Below, piece after piece: positions 20,595-29,911 of a DNA stretch of 64,000 bases. Each line of letters opens with the position of its first letter. Positions within the stretch are counted from its first letter, which is position 1. The notes beneath the pieces were generated by a model that saw only the letters and a program-made list of their open reading frames with translations, had not been told where the DNA came from and did not search any database. This DNA is from an uncultured Actinomycetes bacterium (lineage in GTDB: Bacteria > Actinomycetota > Actinomycetes > Mycobacteriales > Nakamurellaceae). The position numbers were made by a program, and so were the translations under genes. The stretch is from assembly GCA_937926105.1 (NCBI GenBank), contig CALANS010000209.1, positions 124,001 through 188,000 on the forward strand, written 5' to 3'.

Positions 20595-23342
20595 TCACTC
20601 CTCGTCCAGCTTGATGGCGGTGGCTGCGGTGACGGCGCGGGTGGTCAGCAACCCGATCCAGGTCGCCAGTGCGACCAGCGCGACGAAACCGCCGAGCAGC
20701 GCAGACAGCAGGCCGGCGTCGACGTACAGGGCCGGCTGTGCGTGGCCGCTGGTGAAGGGGGTCAGGTCGATGGTGGTACGGATCAGCGCGGCTAGGCCGA
20801 GGCCGAGCCCGGCACCGACGACCAGGGCGACCAGGGCCGCGGGGGCCTGTTCCCACAGCACCAGCGCGCGGCGTTGCCGGGTCGACAGTCCCAGGATGCG
20901 CAGGATGGCCAGCAGCCGGGCGCGGACGGTGGTGGTCAGCACCATGGTGAGCAGCAGCGCAGCGACGGCGGCGACGCCCGCGGCGATCAGGGCGCCGATC
21001 AGCGCGACGCGCATGCCGGTGGCGATGGCGCCGCTGCGTAGCGCGGCGGCGGTGTGGCTGGCCAGGGTGACGGTCGAGGTCGGTCCCAGCAACGAGGTCA
21101 GTTTCGCCGTCAGCGCGGCGGTGTCGGCGTCCGCCGTGGGGGCGATGAGCAGGGCGGTGGGTTGGAAGGGCCCGAAGCCGGTGACGGAGGAGTCCAGCAG
21201 CACGAAATCGGGGGAGCGACCCAGTCCGGTCAGCTGGTCGGTGTCGTCCATCACGGTGGCGCGCACCGAGCCCATACCCAGCACGGTGCCGGGCGCGGCC
21301 AGGTCGGTGGTGACGACGGCGCCGTCCGTCGGCCCACCGGTGAGACCGCCGGGGACGGGGATGGGGTCGGGCACCCGCTGCTGGACCTGGCGCAGCGCGT
21401 CCGTGTCGGCGAGGTAGACGTCCAGGGTGGGCTTGGTGGGCTGATCGCCGACCTGCACGGACATGGCGCCGACCAGTTCGGTGCGAGCGGCGGCGGCGAC
21501 GCCGGGCAACGTGCGGATGGCGTCGTATTGCTGGGGGGTGATGCTGCCGGCTGTGGCGCGGATGGGGGCGCCGAGATCGGTCAGCGCCGCCTGGTCGGCG
21601 CCGTGGGACAGGGTGGACAGGGTGGCGGCGGAAAACACCGCGACGGAGACACCGGCCAGCACCGCCAGCACGGGGGCGATGCCAACCACGGGGTCGCGCA
21701 ACGCGCGGATCGATCCGAGGTATCCCACGGCGGCGCGGCGCCGCCGGAACAACCCGGCCAGCAGGTGCAGCGGCACCGGGTAGAGGCGCAGCACGATCAC
21801 GCAGGCGGCGGCGGCCAGCAGCAGCGGGGCGGCGGCGACCAACAGGTCGCCCCCGGTGCCGAGCCCGGCGGTGAGCAGCAGGTACAGCGAGACGCCGGCC
21901 AGAGCGAGGACGGCGAGCTCGGCGACCCAGCGCAACTTGCTGCGTGAGCGGATGCCGGTGTCCGCGCGTGCCCGGCGCATGGTGGCCCGGATCGGCATGG
22001 ACGCCAGCATGGCGGCGGGTACGATCCCGACCAGCGTCGCCAGCGTCAGTCCGGCGGGGGAGGCGTTCGGCCCGAACTGCCACCACATCACGGCGGCGGC
22101 GACGATCGCGGGGGGCAGCCCGGTAGCCAAACCGTCGGCGGCCAGCAGCATCCGGAGCCGCCCCGGGGCGGCGCCGCGGGTGGCCAGCAGCCCGATCAGC
22201 GGTCGGCGGCGACGGTCCAACGCGCGGATCGCCAGGGCCAGCACGGCGATCGCGGCGGCCAGCGGCCCGACCGCCGCCACCGTGAGCACCGACTGCGCGG
22301 TGGACACCCGGCCGAGGGCGGCCTGCAGCGCCGGGAGCACATCCGCCGTCACCCGCAGCGACTGAACCGTGCCCGGCAGCGACTGCCCGGACTGGGTGGC
22401 CGGCACCTGGAAGGTGGTGGCGACGGCGCCCCGCAGCTGGGCCAGCACCGTCTGGGCGTCCGAACCGGACAGGTGACGCAGGTTCAGCGGATACCAGACC
22501 AGGGTCTGGTAGGGGAAGCCGACCATGCCGTCGACGCCGACGTAGGCGGACCCGGTGTAGTAGGCGGGCCTGTTGCCGTCGTCGAACAGGTTGGGTTGCG
22601 CCACCGAGGGGTGCAGCGCCCAGTAGTCGGCCTTCGGGTCGTTCGGCTCGAAGATGCCGACCAGCCGCACCGACGGCCCGAAGTCGGCGGCGGTGGCGGG
22701 GCGTCCGCCGAACAGCGGAAGCCGCTGCCCCAGCTTCCAGCCGAGCTTGACCGACGTCTGTCGGGACACCACCGCGTCGACGGTGGTGGAGGTGCCGGTG
22801 GAGACCGGCCAGTGCCCGGCCACCAGCGTGGCGTGGTGATCCAGATGCGGGTCCAGCCGGTAGATCATCGACACCGAGGACGTCGCGGGGGTGGTGTGCA
22901 GGGCGTCGTTGGGTAGCGGTTGGGGGTCGGTCGCCAGGGACAACTGTGGGGCTCCGACCAGCGAGCGCAGCGGTTGTGGCAGCTGGGCGCGCGCCGCCAC
23001 CAGCTGGTCGTGGAAGGTGCCGGCGAACCGGTCCATCTCGGGGGACAGGCCGCTGCTGGTGGGATCCTTCGAGGGTGCGGCGAGGAACCGGCCGGCGATC
23101 TGGGAGATCAGGAAGTGGGAGGTCGGTGGGGCCCGCCGGATGGTCTGGTCCAGCTCCCGTGCCGTCATCGAGGTGAAGATGCTGGGCGTGGCCGCCACCA
23201 GCGCCGCCACCGCCAGCACCAGCAGCGCCACCACCAGGGACGGGCCGCGCACCGGGCCGCGGTGCCGCAGCAGCAGGCCGACGCCGCGCAGCCGGCTGCG
23301 CCGCCAGCGGTCGGGGGTGCGGGTGCCCGCGGCGTCGCTCAT
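20595..23342 (-). CDS. Large FtsX/MacB-type ABC permease
   Basis: Integral membrane protein of 915 residues. One helix near the N-terminus (LVVALLVLAVAALVAA) is followed by an extracytoplasmic domain of about 300 residues, then clusters of helices around residues 375-570 and 620-650, a second external region and a final block of helices (VALIGALIAAGVAAVAALLLTMVL, LLSALLGGFVALVALATWIG). This is the duplicated FtsX layout seen in actinobacterial exporters, which move or release envelope components rather than importing solutes. The start overlaps the upstream permease stop in a TGATG arrangement. Substrate unknown. Confidence 0.9.
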   Translation of the reverse strand: MSDAAGTRTPDRWRRSRLRGVGLLLRHRGPVRGPSLVVALLVLAVAALVAATPSIFTSMTARELDQTIRRAPPTSHFLISQIAGRFLAAPSKDPTSSGLSPEMDRFAGTFHDQLVAARAQLPQPLRSLVGAPQLSLATDPQPLPNDALHTTPATSSVSMIYRLDPHLDHHATLVAGHWPVSTGTSTTVDAVVSRQTSVKLGWKLGQRLPLFGGRPATAADFGPSVRLVGIFEPNDPKADYWALHPSVAQPNLFDDGNRPAYYTGSAYVGVDGMVGFPYQTLVWYPLNLRHLSGSDAQTVLAQLRGAVATTFQVPATQSGQSLPGTVQSLRVTADVLPALQAALGRVSTAQSVLTVAAVGPLAAAIAVLALAIRALDRRRRPLIGLLATRGAAPGRLRMLLAADGLATGLPPAIVAAAVMWWQFGPNASPAGLTLATLVGIVPAAMLASMPIRATMRRARADTGIRSRSKLRWVAELAVLALAGVSLYLLLTAGLGTGGDLLVAAAPLLLAAAACVIVLRLYPVPLHLLAGLFRRRRAAVGYLGSIRALRDPVVGIAPVLAVLAGVSVAVFSAATLSTLSHGADQAALTDLGAPIRATAGSITPQQYDAIRTLPGVAAAARTELVGAMSVQVGDQPTKPTLDVYLADTDALRQVQQRVPDPIPVPGGLTGGPTDGAVVTTDLAAPGTVLGMGSVRATVMDDTDQLTGLGRSPDFVLLDSSVTGFGPFQPTALLIAPTADADTAALTAKLTSLLGPTSTVTLASHTAAALRSGAIATGMRVALIGALIAAGVAAVAALLLTMVLTTTVRARLLAILRILGLSTRQRRALVLWEQAPAALVALVVGAGLGLGLAALIRTTIDLTPFTSGHAQPALYVDAGLLSALLGGFVALVALATWIGLLTTRAVTAATAIKLDEE

Positions 23343-26300
23343 CACAGCACCAGCTCGCTGGGGGTGGAACGCAACACCTGCCGGCGCAGCCGCACGCCGT
23401 GGGCCACCACGATGCCGACCACCAGCAGGATGTGCGCCCCGGCCAGCACGCCGGCCAGCAGCCACGCCACGTGCAGGGTGGGCGTCCCCTCCAGGGTGCC
23501 GACCACGGCGGAGCCGGCCAGGTCGGTGACGGTGGTCAGGATTGCCGCGGCCGCCACCGCCAGGCCGAGCAGCCAGCCGGTCACGGTGGTCGCGAGCATC
23601 TCCCGGCGCCGGGAGCGGGCCTGGCGGCGCGCCGTCACCCCCACCGACCGCAGCACCACCAGCTCACCGCGGCGGGATAGCGACAGGCTGGCGATCACGC
23701 TGCCCACACCGATCGCGGCCAGCAACAGCGCGCCGGCAGCCCCGAACCACAGGGTGAACGAGACCGGGGCGGTCAGCGCTTGGGCCGAACGGGTGTCGGC
23801 CTGGGTGATCACGGCGGTGGCCGGAATCAGCGGGTGCAGGGTGGCGGCTGCGGCGGCGGGGTCGTTCGGCGCGGCCCACAGCTGGTTGGTGCCCGGCAGG
23901 TCCGGCGTCGTGCGCAGCAGCATCCGCTCTAGTTCCGGCAGGTCGGCCATCAGCTCGGGCGCATCCGTATCGCCGGGCAGCAGCGGGGAGATTGCCACCA
24001 CCCGGGCGGGCCACTGCCGGGCCGCGTCCAGCGTCACCGTGACACTGTCGCCCAGCGTGATGTGCAGCGCGTCGGCCAGCGCCCGGTCCATGGCGATCGG
24101 TACCTGGCCGGGGCCATCCACGGTGAGGCGGACTGCGGTGACCTGCCCCGCCGGGACGGTGCCCGACAGCGTGGCGCCGGTCGCCGTCAGCTCGTAGCCG
24201 AGCAGTTGCTGCACCATGACGTTGGTGGCGAGCGGCTGCGGCCCGGCGATCCACTGCCCGGCGGCCAGGTCCACCGGGTGGTTGCCCGACGCCGTGCGGA
24301 CCGTCACCGCGGTCAGCGCCAGCGAGACCTCCATCGGGTTGTTCTCCGACGGGGTGACCAGGTCGACCGCCACCAGCCGGGATCCGGGCCGCAGGTCGGG
24401 CAGTGGCGCGGTGATGGTTACCGGTGTGGAGGTGACCGGCGCGGCCGGGGCGACCAGCGCCGCGGGGATGCCGTCGGTGGCCACCGCGGTCAGCGCCCCG
24501 TCCGGTGCCTGCAGCCACAGGGTGAGGTCTAGCGGGATCGTCATCCCCTTCGGGCCGGCTCCACCGGCGTCCTGGGTGGGTGGCCCATCGGAGTGTGACG
24601 AGACCGCGCCGGGCATCGACCATGCGACGCCGACCGAGGCGCGCAGCGTCACCGCCGTGGTGCCCTTCGGCAGCACCGGCCCCGGGTCGGCCTTCGTGGC
24701 CAGCACGCTCGCCAGCCGGTCGGGTTCGAAGGACCGGCCGGCCGCGGGTACCACCGCGCCGAGCCGGCGGGCCGACACCCCGATCAGCGAGGCCTTCACG
24801 TCGCCCAGGGTGACCGGTTGACGCAGCACCGGCAGCGTCTGGCCGACTGTGCTCGACGCCGAGGCGGTGGCCGCGATCGGGGGCGAGTACGCCTGCGCGC
24901 CCATCGGGTCGACCGAGGGCAGCTGGACCAGCAGCGGGGCGCCGCCGGCCAGCACGTCGGTCTGAGTCTGTGTGACCGACTGGGTCGGGGCGTAGGTGGC
25001 GGCGACGCCGACGCCACCGATCGCGATGGCCACCAGCACCACCACGGTGCCGAACACGGTGCCTCGCCGCGCCACCTGCCGGGCGGCCAACGGTGCCCCC
25101 AGCCCCCGGGTCCGGCCGGCTGTCGCCTCGGCGAGTGCCGCCAGCAGCCCGAACACCACCCCCGCCAGCACCGCGGCCGCGATCAGCGCCAGGGCCGGGG
25201 CGAGTACCGCGATCGGGTCGATCGTCGTGCTGCCGTCCTCGGCGACCACCAACGCCGACCCGGTGCGCAGGAATCGCCACAGCGACACCCCCGCGGCGAT
25301 GAGCACCAGCAGCACCGTACTGGTGGCCGCGAGCGCACGAATGCGACCCGAATCGTCGATCTGTTGCCGGTTCGCGGGAAGCCGCGCCTGATGCGCCGCC
25401 GGCAGCGTGACGGCAACCACCGCCACCAGCGCGACCAGCGCGGCCTGCACCCATCCGGTCGGTGGCACGCCCGCCCCGGACAGACTCAACACGCCCGCCG
25501 CCACCCCCGCGCCGACCGCGGCGGCGGGCAGCGCGATGAGCGTCGCCTCGCCCAGTGCGATCCGGGTCAACTGCCCCGCCGAGGCCCCCCGGGAGCGGAT
25601 CAGCGCCGTCTCGGCGCGCCGCTCGACGGCCAGCAACCGAGCCAGTTGGATCAGCATGAGCAGGCTGATCGCGGCGACCAGCAGTGACGGCACCGGGCTG
25701 ACCGCCTGGGCCGCCGTCACCGACGACGTCACCACTCGCAGCGTGTCGGCCAGCCCGCCGGCGGACACCGACCCGTGCGGCGCCGCCGCCCGGTCCGCCG
25801 TTACCGCATCCGGCACCTTGTCGATCGCAGCGGACATCGCCAGCATCTCGCCCGGCATCAAGTGCTCGGCGTCCGGCACGATCGTCCAGTTGACCAGCGT
25901 CGAGGTGCCCTGGGCCGCGAGCACCGACTCGGGCACCGCGATGAACCCGGCGGCCGCACGATCCGCGGCCAGCGCCGTGGCGCCGCGAGCGGCGGTCGCG
26001 TCGGCGGTGAAGTACGCGTCGCTCGGCGTGGTCGGGGTCCAGATCGCCGCGATGTCGAAGGTGATCCGCTGGGTGTTGCCGATCGACAGGCTGTCTCCAA
26101 CCGTCAGGTGCAGCGCATCGGCGGCATCCTGCTGCAGTGCGGCCGGGTGGTGCGCTGTGGTCGGGTCGCCCTCGCTGCCGGGTGCCGCGGCCAGGTCCGG
26201 CCAGGCTCCGGCCACCAGTCGGGCGTGCTCGCGCAGGTCGGGGAAGCTGGCCAGCCGGATGGTGGCCTTGTCGGCCGGGGCGGCGTCAGGAGAGTTCGAG

Positions 26301-26617
26301 GTGGCGGTGACGGGCGCCGGGGGCAGCACCATGCTCCGGAAGACCGACACGTGCAGCCCGGCAAACAACGAGCCGAACAGGTCGTTCGCCGCTCGCTGCT
26401 GGCCGTCGGGGTCGGCGGAGAGCCGGGTCTGCACCTGGACGGAGGAGGCCGTGGCATCCGCGGTGCGCAGGAAGTCACGCAGCCCGACGGTTCCGACGCG
26501 AGTGCCGTAGCCGGCGATGCCGGCCAGCAGGAAGGCGGTGACGGCGATCAGCGCGGCCAGCGCGAGGATCACGGCGCGGCGGGCACCGGTGCGCCGCCAC
26601 GTCCAACCCACGGCCAC
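23342..26617 (-). CDS. Very large FtsX/MacB-type ABC permease
   Basis: First gene of the exporter operon, 1091 residues. N-terminal helix (AVILALAALIAVTAFLLAGIAG), a large extracytoplasmic domain, a helix block at about 320-560 (LLVAAISLLMLIQLARLLAVERRAE with the FtsX-like cytoplasmic RSRGASAGQL loop), a second large external domain and a final four-helix block with the characteristic LSRRGELVVLRSVGVTARR. It probably pairs with the 915-residue permease as an asymmetric exporter. The GTG start at 26617 begins with a basic segment. A role in cell-envelope transport is inferred from family and architecture. Confidence 0.88.
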   Translation of the reverse strand: MAVGWTWRRTGARRAVILALAALIAVTAFLLAGIAGYGTRVGTVGLRDFLRTADATASSVQVQTRLSADPDGQQRAANDLFGSLFAGLHVSVFRSMVLPPAPVTATSNSPDAAPADKATIRLASFPDLREHARLVAGAWPDLAAAPGSEGDPTTAHHPAALQQDAADALHLTVGDSLSIGNTQRITFDIAAIWTPTTPSDAYFTADATAARGATALAADRAAAGFIAVPESVLAAQGTSTLVNWTIVPDAEHLMPGEMLAMSAAIDKVPDAVTADRAAAPHGSVSAGGLADTLRVVTSSVTAAQAVSPVPSLLVAAISLLMLIQLARLLAVERRAETALIRSRGASAGQLTRIALGEATLIALPAAAVGAGVAAGVLSLSGAGVPPTGWVQAALVALVAVVAVTLPAAHQARLPANRQQIDDSGRIRALAATSTVLLVLIAAGVSLWRFLRTGSALVVAEDGSTTIDPIAVLAPALALIAAAVLAGVVFGLLAALAEATAGRTRGLGAPLAARQVARRGTVFGTVVVLVAIAIGGVGVAATYAPTQSVTQTQTDVLAGGAPLLVQLPSVDPMGAQAYSPPIAATASASSTVGQTLPVLRQPVTLGDVKASLIGVSARRLGAVVPAAGRSFEPDRLASVLATKADPGPVLPKGTTAVTLRASVGVAWSMPGAVSSHSDGPPTQDAGGAGPKGMTIPLDLTLWLQAPDGALTAVATDGIPAALVAPAAPVTSTPVTITAPLPDLRPGSRLVAVDLVTPSENNPMEVSLALTAVTVRTASGNHPVDLAAGQWIAGPQPLATNVMVQQLLGYELTATGATLSGTVPAGQVTAVRLTVDGPGQVPIAMDRALADALHITLGDSVTVTLDAARQWPARVVAISPLLPGDTDAPELMADLPELERMLLRTTPDLPGTNQLWAAPNDPAAAAATLHPLIPATAVITQADTRSAQALTAPVSFTLWFGAAGALLLAAIGVGSVIASLSLSRRGELVVLRSVGVTARRQARSRRREMLATTVTGWLLGLAVAAAAILTTVTDLAGSAVVGTLEGTPTLHVAWLLAGVLAGAHILLVVGIVVAHGVRLRRQVLRSTPSELVL

Positions 26618-26735
26618 CGTGCGCCTCCTCCCGCGACCTCCGGCCGCCCGGTGAACCTATCGGGAGCAGGCCGGTTCGGCGCGCCGGCCGGCCGGATCGT
26701 TGCCCGAAAGTAACGACCGTCCGGGCCCCGGCCGG

Positions 26736-27956
26736 TCAGTCCTGACCGCCGCCCCCGCCTCCGCCGGCGGCGGGCAGGATGATCACCCGGTCGTCGTGGG
26801 GCCCGGGCTCGCCCGCTCCGTCGGTGTTGGAGGTGGTCAGCCAGACCAGTTCGCCTGGGCCGGTGATGATGGTGCGCAGCCGGCCGTAGGTGTTGGTGAC
26901 GAGGTCCTGGGGCGAACCGGTGAATCCTCCGGTCGGGGTCAGCTGGATGCTGATGACCTTCTTCTCCCGTAGTGAGGTGGCGAGCAGGGCGCCGCCGGAG
27001 ATCGCGCAGTCCACGCCGCCCCCGTTACCGGCCTGGTAGGTCCACACGGCGTCCCCCGAGGCGGGGTGGGTGTAGTTCTTGCCCTGGCGGATCGGCAGCA
27101 GCAGGTCGCCGGTGCCGCGGTGGTCGACGGTGCCCATGCCGGAGCCGATGCTCGTACCGGGCTCGGTGCCGATACCCGGCAGCGGGCAGATGCCGGTCGG
27201 GTCTTGCAGTCCCGAGGCATATACCGCGGTGCCGCCGGGGTTGCCCTGGGCCGGCTTGCCGAACGCGTCCAGCCGGAGCACCTTGCCGGCCAGCGAGTCG
27301 GGGTCGCCAGCGGAGGATGGATCGCCGGCGTCGCCAGTGGCCACGTAGAGCATTCCGTCCGGACCGAATGCGATCGGACCCCCGTTGTGCTCGTCGGCGG
27401 CCGGGATTCCGGTGAAGATTGCCTTGGGCTTGTCACCGGGCGCGATGCGGACGATGCGATTGTCCTTCGCGGTGGTGACGTAGGCGTAGAGCAACTCGTC
27501 CTCGGTGTAGTACGGCGAGAGCGCGATCCCCAACAGCCCGCCGTCGCCGGAGCCGTCCACACCGGGCACGGTCGCCACCAGGACAGGCTTCTGCTGCTCT
27601 GCCACCCGGAAGATCCTTCCGGTGGTGCGCTCTCCCACCAGCGCCGACGAGCCGTCGGGCAGCGGGACCAGCCCCCACGGCTGATTCAGGCAGCTGGCGA
27701 TCACCGGTGGGGCGGTCGGTGCGCACGGGTCGGTGGTGGTCGGCGTCGAGCTGCTGGGTCCGGTCGACTCGCTGGGCCGGCTGCCGCTGGTGCTCGCCGG
27801 AGAACTCGACGGCGCCCCCGGGGTCGGCGTCACGACGTTCGCCTCGTTCGGGGTCAGGCTTGGTTGATCGGTAAAGCTGGGCGCCGAGTCGGGGAAGGTC
27901 GCGCAGCCCGTTGCGACCAGCGTGGCCGCCACCAGCGTCGCCAGGATCGTGCCCAT
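26736..27956 (-). CDS. PQQ-type sugar dehydrogenase family lipoprotein
   Basis: Beta-propeller lipoprotein of the glucose/sorbosone dehydrogenase (GSDH) family. A short hydrophobic signal ends in the lipobox VATGC, followed by a Ser/Thr/Pro linker. The propeller starts at LNQPWGLVPLPDGSSALVGERTTGRIFRV and has GLLGIALSPYY, HNGGPIAFGPDGMLYVATGDAG and ASGLQDPTGICPLPG, typical of the family; the active-site His region is kept (DEHNGG). Many actinobacterial members do not have proven PQQ-dependent activity. The ATG at 27956 gives a compact signal peptide; a frame open to 28130 would add a Cys/Arg-rich stretch unlikely to be translated. Confidence 0.85.
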   Translation of the reverse strand: MGTILATLVAATLVATGCATFPDSAPSFTDQPSLTPNEANVVTPTPGAPSSSPASTSGSRPSESTGPSSSTPTTTDPCAPTAPPVIASCLNQPWGLVPLPDGSSALVGERTTGRIFRVAEQQKPVLVATVPGVDGSGDGGLLGIALSPYYTEDELLYAYVTTAKDNRIVRIAPGDKPKAIFTGIPAADEHNGGPIAFGPDGMLYVATGDAGDPSSAGDPDSLAGKVLRLDAFGKPAQGNPGGTAVYASGLQDPTGICPLPGIGTEPGTSIGSGMGTVDHRGTGDLLLPIRQGKNYTHPASGDAVWTYQAGNGGGVDCAISGGALLATSLREKKVISIQLTPTGGFTGSPQDLVTNTYGRLRTIITGPGELVWLTTSNTDGAGEPGPHDDRVIILPAAGGGGGGGQD

Positions 27957-28250
27957 CCGACGCGCCCGAGAGCTTCCGGGTAAGCGGAGGTGTCTGCGAC
28001 ACGGCCGGCAGCAGCACCGGACGCTGTGGCGGGCATGGCGGGTGGCGTCCATCGCGGTCAACGGTACGTGGCCCACCCCCAGCCCGGCGTTGGATGGCAG
28101 GTCGTGCCACCGCCAAACCGGCGCAACCAATCCTGGCGTACGTTCCGCTCAGAGAAACACTGCCATTTAAGCTAAAACTCACTGATCTCGGCCAGGGACG
28201 CTCCAGAAGAAAATTTGAGGCGCTTTCTGCCTGCAGTAACAACAAAAACC

Positions 28251-28261
28251 GACCTAAGGTC
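28251..28261. promoter_or_regulatory. Palindrome abutting the -35 box
   Basis: GACCT-A-AGGTC is a perfect 11-bp palindrome ending on the base before the TTGACG hexamer. Its position fits an activator or repressor site for the island operon. Confidence 0.35.
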
Positions 28262-28290
28262 TTGACGCCACATGCGGACACTGCCATTAT
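28262..28290 (+). promoter_or_regulatory. Sigma-70-type promoter of the catabolic operon
   Basis: TTGACG (28262-28267) and CATTAT (28285-28290) are spaced by exactly 17 bases, close to the primary-sigma consensus. Transcription would start near 28297, giving a leader of about 330 bases before the binding-protein gene. Confidence 0.55.
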
Positions 28291-28300
28291 CGTCCGCATG
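28271..28300. promoter_or_regulatory. Inverted-repeat operator across the -10 box
   Basis: CATGCGGAC and GTCCGCATG form a perfect 9-bp inverted repeat separated by 12 bases. The half-sites are two helical turns apart, centre to centre 21 bp, and flank the -10 box. A dimeric repressor bound here would block transcription. The IclR protein encoded at 38.6 kb is one candidate. Confidence 0.5.
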
Positions 28301-28348
28301 CAACCGTTTCGCTCAACGGTACAATGTCTGTGAAACCCGGCTCACTTC

Positions 28349-28485
28349 GGCCGGCTTCAGCGGAACCGGCCCAGCCTCGACTCCAGATGAGTCGTGGCGG
28401 CCGAGAGGCAACCTCGGTGCCGTGGGTCGCCGCCCATTGCCTTGTGGGGCCCGTCGCACCGTCCGGACACCCGACCCCTCGGGTG
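28349..28485 (+). ncRNA. Hairpin-rich 5' leader, possible cis-regulatory RNA
   Basis: The predicted leader contains a series of perfect stems: GGCCGG/CCGGCC (28349-28371), CGACTC/GAGTCG around CAGAT (28378-28394), CCGAG/CTCGG (28401-28417) and CACCCGA/TCGGGTG around CCCC (28468-28485). It is followed by an A/C-rich unstructured stretch up to the AGGAGG of the binding-protein gene. No known riboswitch consensus was recognised. It may be a regulatory leader or simply a structured untranslated region. Confidence 0.35.
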
Positions 28486-28628
28486 CCGCACTTCCGCAGT
28501 GCTCGCCCGTTGCCTCTGGGCGCTCCAATGAGCTTTACGGCGCTCACGCAACCACCGAACAACCAGTTGAGAGCAACGCCAAAACCAAACCCAGCCGAGT
28601 TCAGTCAACGCCAGGAGGACACCAAGCG

Positions 28629-29837
28629 ATGAACATCCGCCACACCGACACCACGCCCGCAGCTGTCGGGCGACGCACCTTCCTGCGGGGAACGGCGTCT
28701 GTTGCCCTGGCAATGTCCGCCGGGGGAGGACTCACCGCAGCGCTCAGCGCGTGTGGATCGACACCGGCAGGTGGGAGCGGAACTTCACCGGGGAACGTCA
28801 CTCCGAGCGGCGCCGCAGCAGCCAGCCAGACCTCCGCCGAGTCTGGTGCCAATGCATCCGGCACTATCGCTTCGAGCAAAGGTGCATCGGGGTCATCCAT
28901 CGCGCCGAAGACCGACTCGCCAGTTCATCAGGTCTTTACTACGCCGTTCGGCATCATTCCTTCGTTCCTCGCGACTTACGTGGCCAATCAGGAGGGATTC
29001 TGGTCTAAGCGGGGCCTCGACGTAGATATTCAAGGCGCAAACGGTACCGCTCAGTCGACCCAATCCGTTATCAACGGTAGCGCACAATACTTCCGAGGCG
29101 GCGCCTCAGGATTGATCCCCATTGTCACCCAAAATGCCCCGTTCAGATACTTCTTGCAGGAGTATCGAACCGGGGGGTTTGTGATCAGCTCGATCGAAAA
29201 AATTTCATCACCTAAGGACCTCGCCGGAAAGACCGTCGGCATCGTGTCGGTAGGCGGCACGACCCAGACCCTGCTTCAGGTCCTTCTTAATGAATCAGGG
29301 ATTCCTCCGAAGAGCGTCCCCATGCCGGTTGTCGGAGCGGGAACGGCGCCGTATCAGCTCTGCAAATCAGGCAAGGTGGACGCCTGGGTATCCAACTACC
29401 AGGATCCGGCCCTACTGCGCAGCCAAGGATACAAGGTATACACCTTGGATCCCACCGACTTCATTTCGTTCCCAGGGGACAGCTACGCTTGCACAGTAAC
29501 GTTGCTTCAGCAGCATCGGGATCAGGTCGTGGCTTTTGCGGCTGGACTGCTCGAGGCGTATCTATTCTGTAGTGACAAGGCCAATTGGCCGAAGGCAATC
29601 AAGGACGCCCAGCACTTCAACCCGAAGTTGTCCAACGACAGCCTTGAGTCTGCACTCCGCGACGTCTTCCCGGAGCTCTGGCTCAAGAACGGCCGCAAAG
29701 AGCTTGGCGTCATCGAGCCTGGCGAGTGGGAGAAGGCCCAGGAAGAGATGAAGAGACTCGGCTTGATCAAGCAGCTCAAGCCAGTAGATCAAATCGTAGA
29801 CGCGAGTATTGTGCCAGACGCCAACAAGCTGCTGTAG
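28629..29837 (+). CDS. NitT/TauT-type ABC substrate-binding lipoprotein
   Basis: Extracytoplasmic binding protein of 402 residues for the island's ABC importer. The signal has a twin-arginine motif (GRRTFLRG) and a lipobox (LSAC), so it is probably exported folded by Tat and lipidated. The mature domain is of the NMT1/SsuA type: TPFGIIPSFLATYVANQEGFWSKRGLDVDI, INGSAQYFRGGASGLIPIV, DLAGKTVGIVSVGGTTQTLL. Relatives bind taurine, sulfonates, nitrate, pyrimidines or aromatic acids. The ATG at 28629 lies 10 bases after AGGAGG; the frame remains open upstream without homology. First gene of the operon. Confidence 0.9.
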   Translation: MNIRHTDTTPAAVGRRTFLRGTASVALAMSAGGGLTAALSACGSTPAGGSGTSPGNVTPSGAAAASQTSAESGANASGTIASSKGASGSSIAPKTDSPVHQVFTTPFGIIPSFLATYVANQEGFWSKRGLDVDIQGANGTAQSTQSVINGSAQYFRGGASGLIPIVTQNAPFRYFLQEYRTGGFVISSIEKISSPKDLAGKTVGIVSVGGTTQTLLQVLLNESGIPPKSVPMPVVGAGTAPYQLCKSGKVDAWVSNYQDPALLRSQGYKVYTLDPTDFISFPGDSYACTVTLLQQHRDQVVAFAAGLLEAYLFCSDKANWPKAIKDAQHFNPKLSNDSLESALRDVFPELWLKNGRKELGVIEPGEWEKAQEEMKRLGLIKQLKPVDQIVDASIVPDANKLL

Positions 29838-29911
29838 CCTGCTACCCTGCCCTTCCTTCAATGCCTATGATGCATGGCCAATCCAAGATATCGATAGTGA
29901 AGGAATGAGAA

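Noticed and set aside
28381..28440. GGCAACC next to a CCGAG/CTCGG stem, recalling parts of SAM or TPP riboswitches
   Set aside because: The conserved cores of these classes (such as CUGAGA with CCUGAUCUGG, or GGUGCUAAUUCC) are absent and the helix order does not fit.
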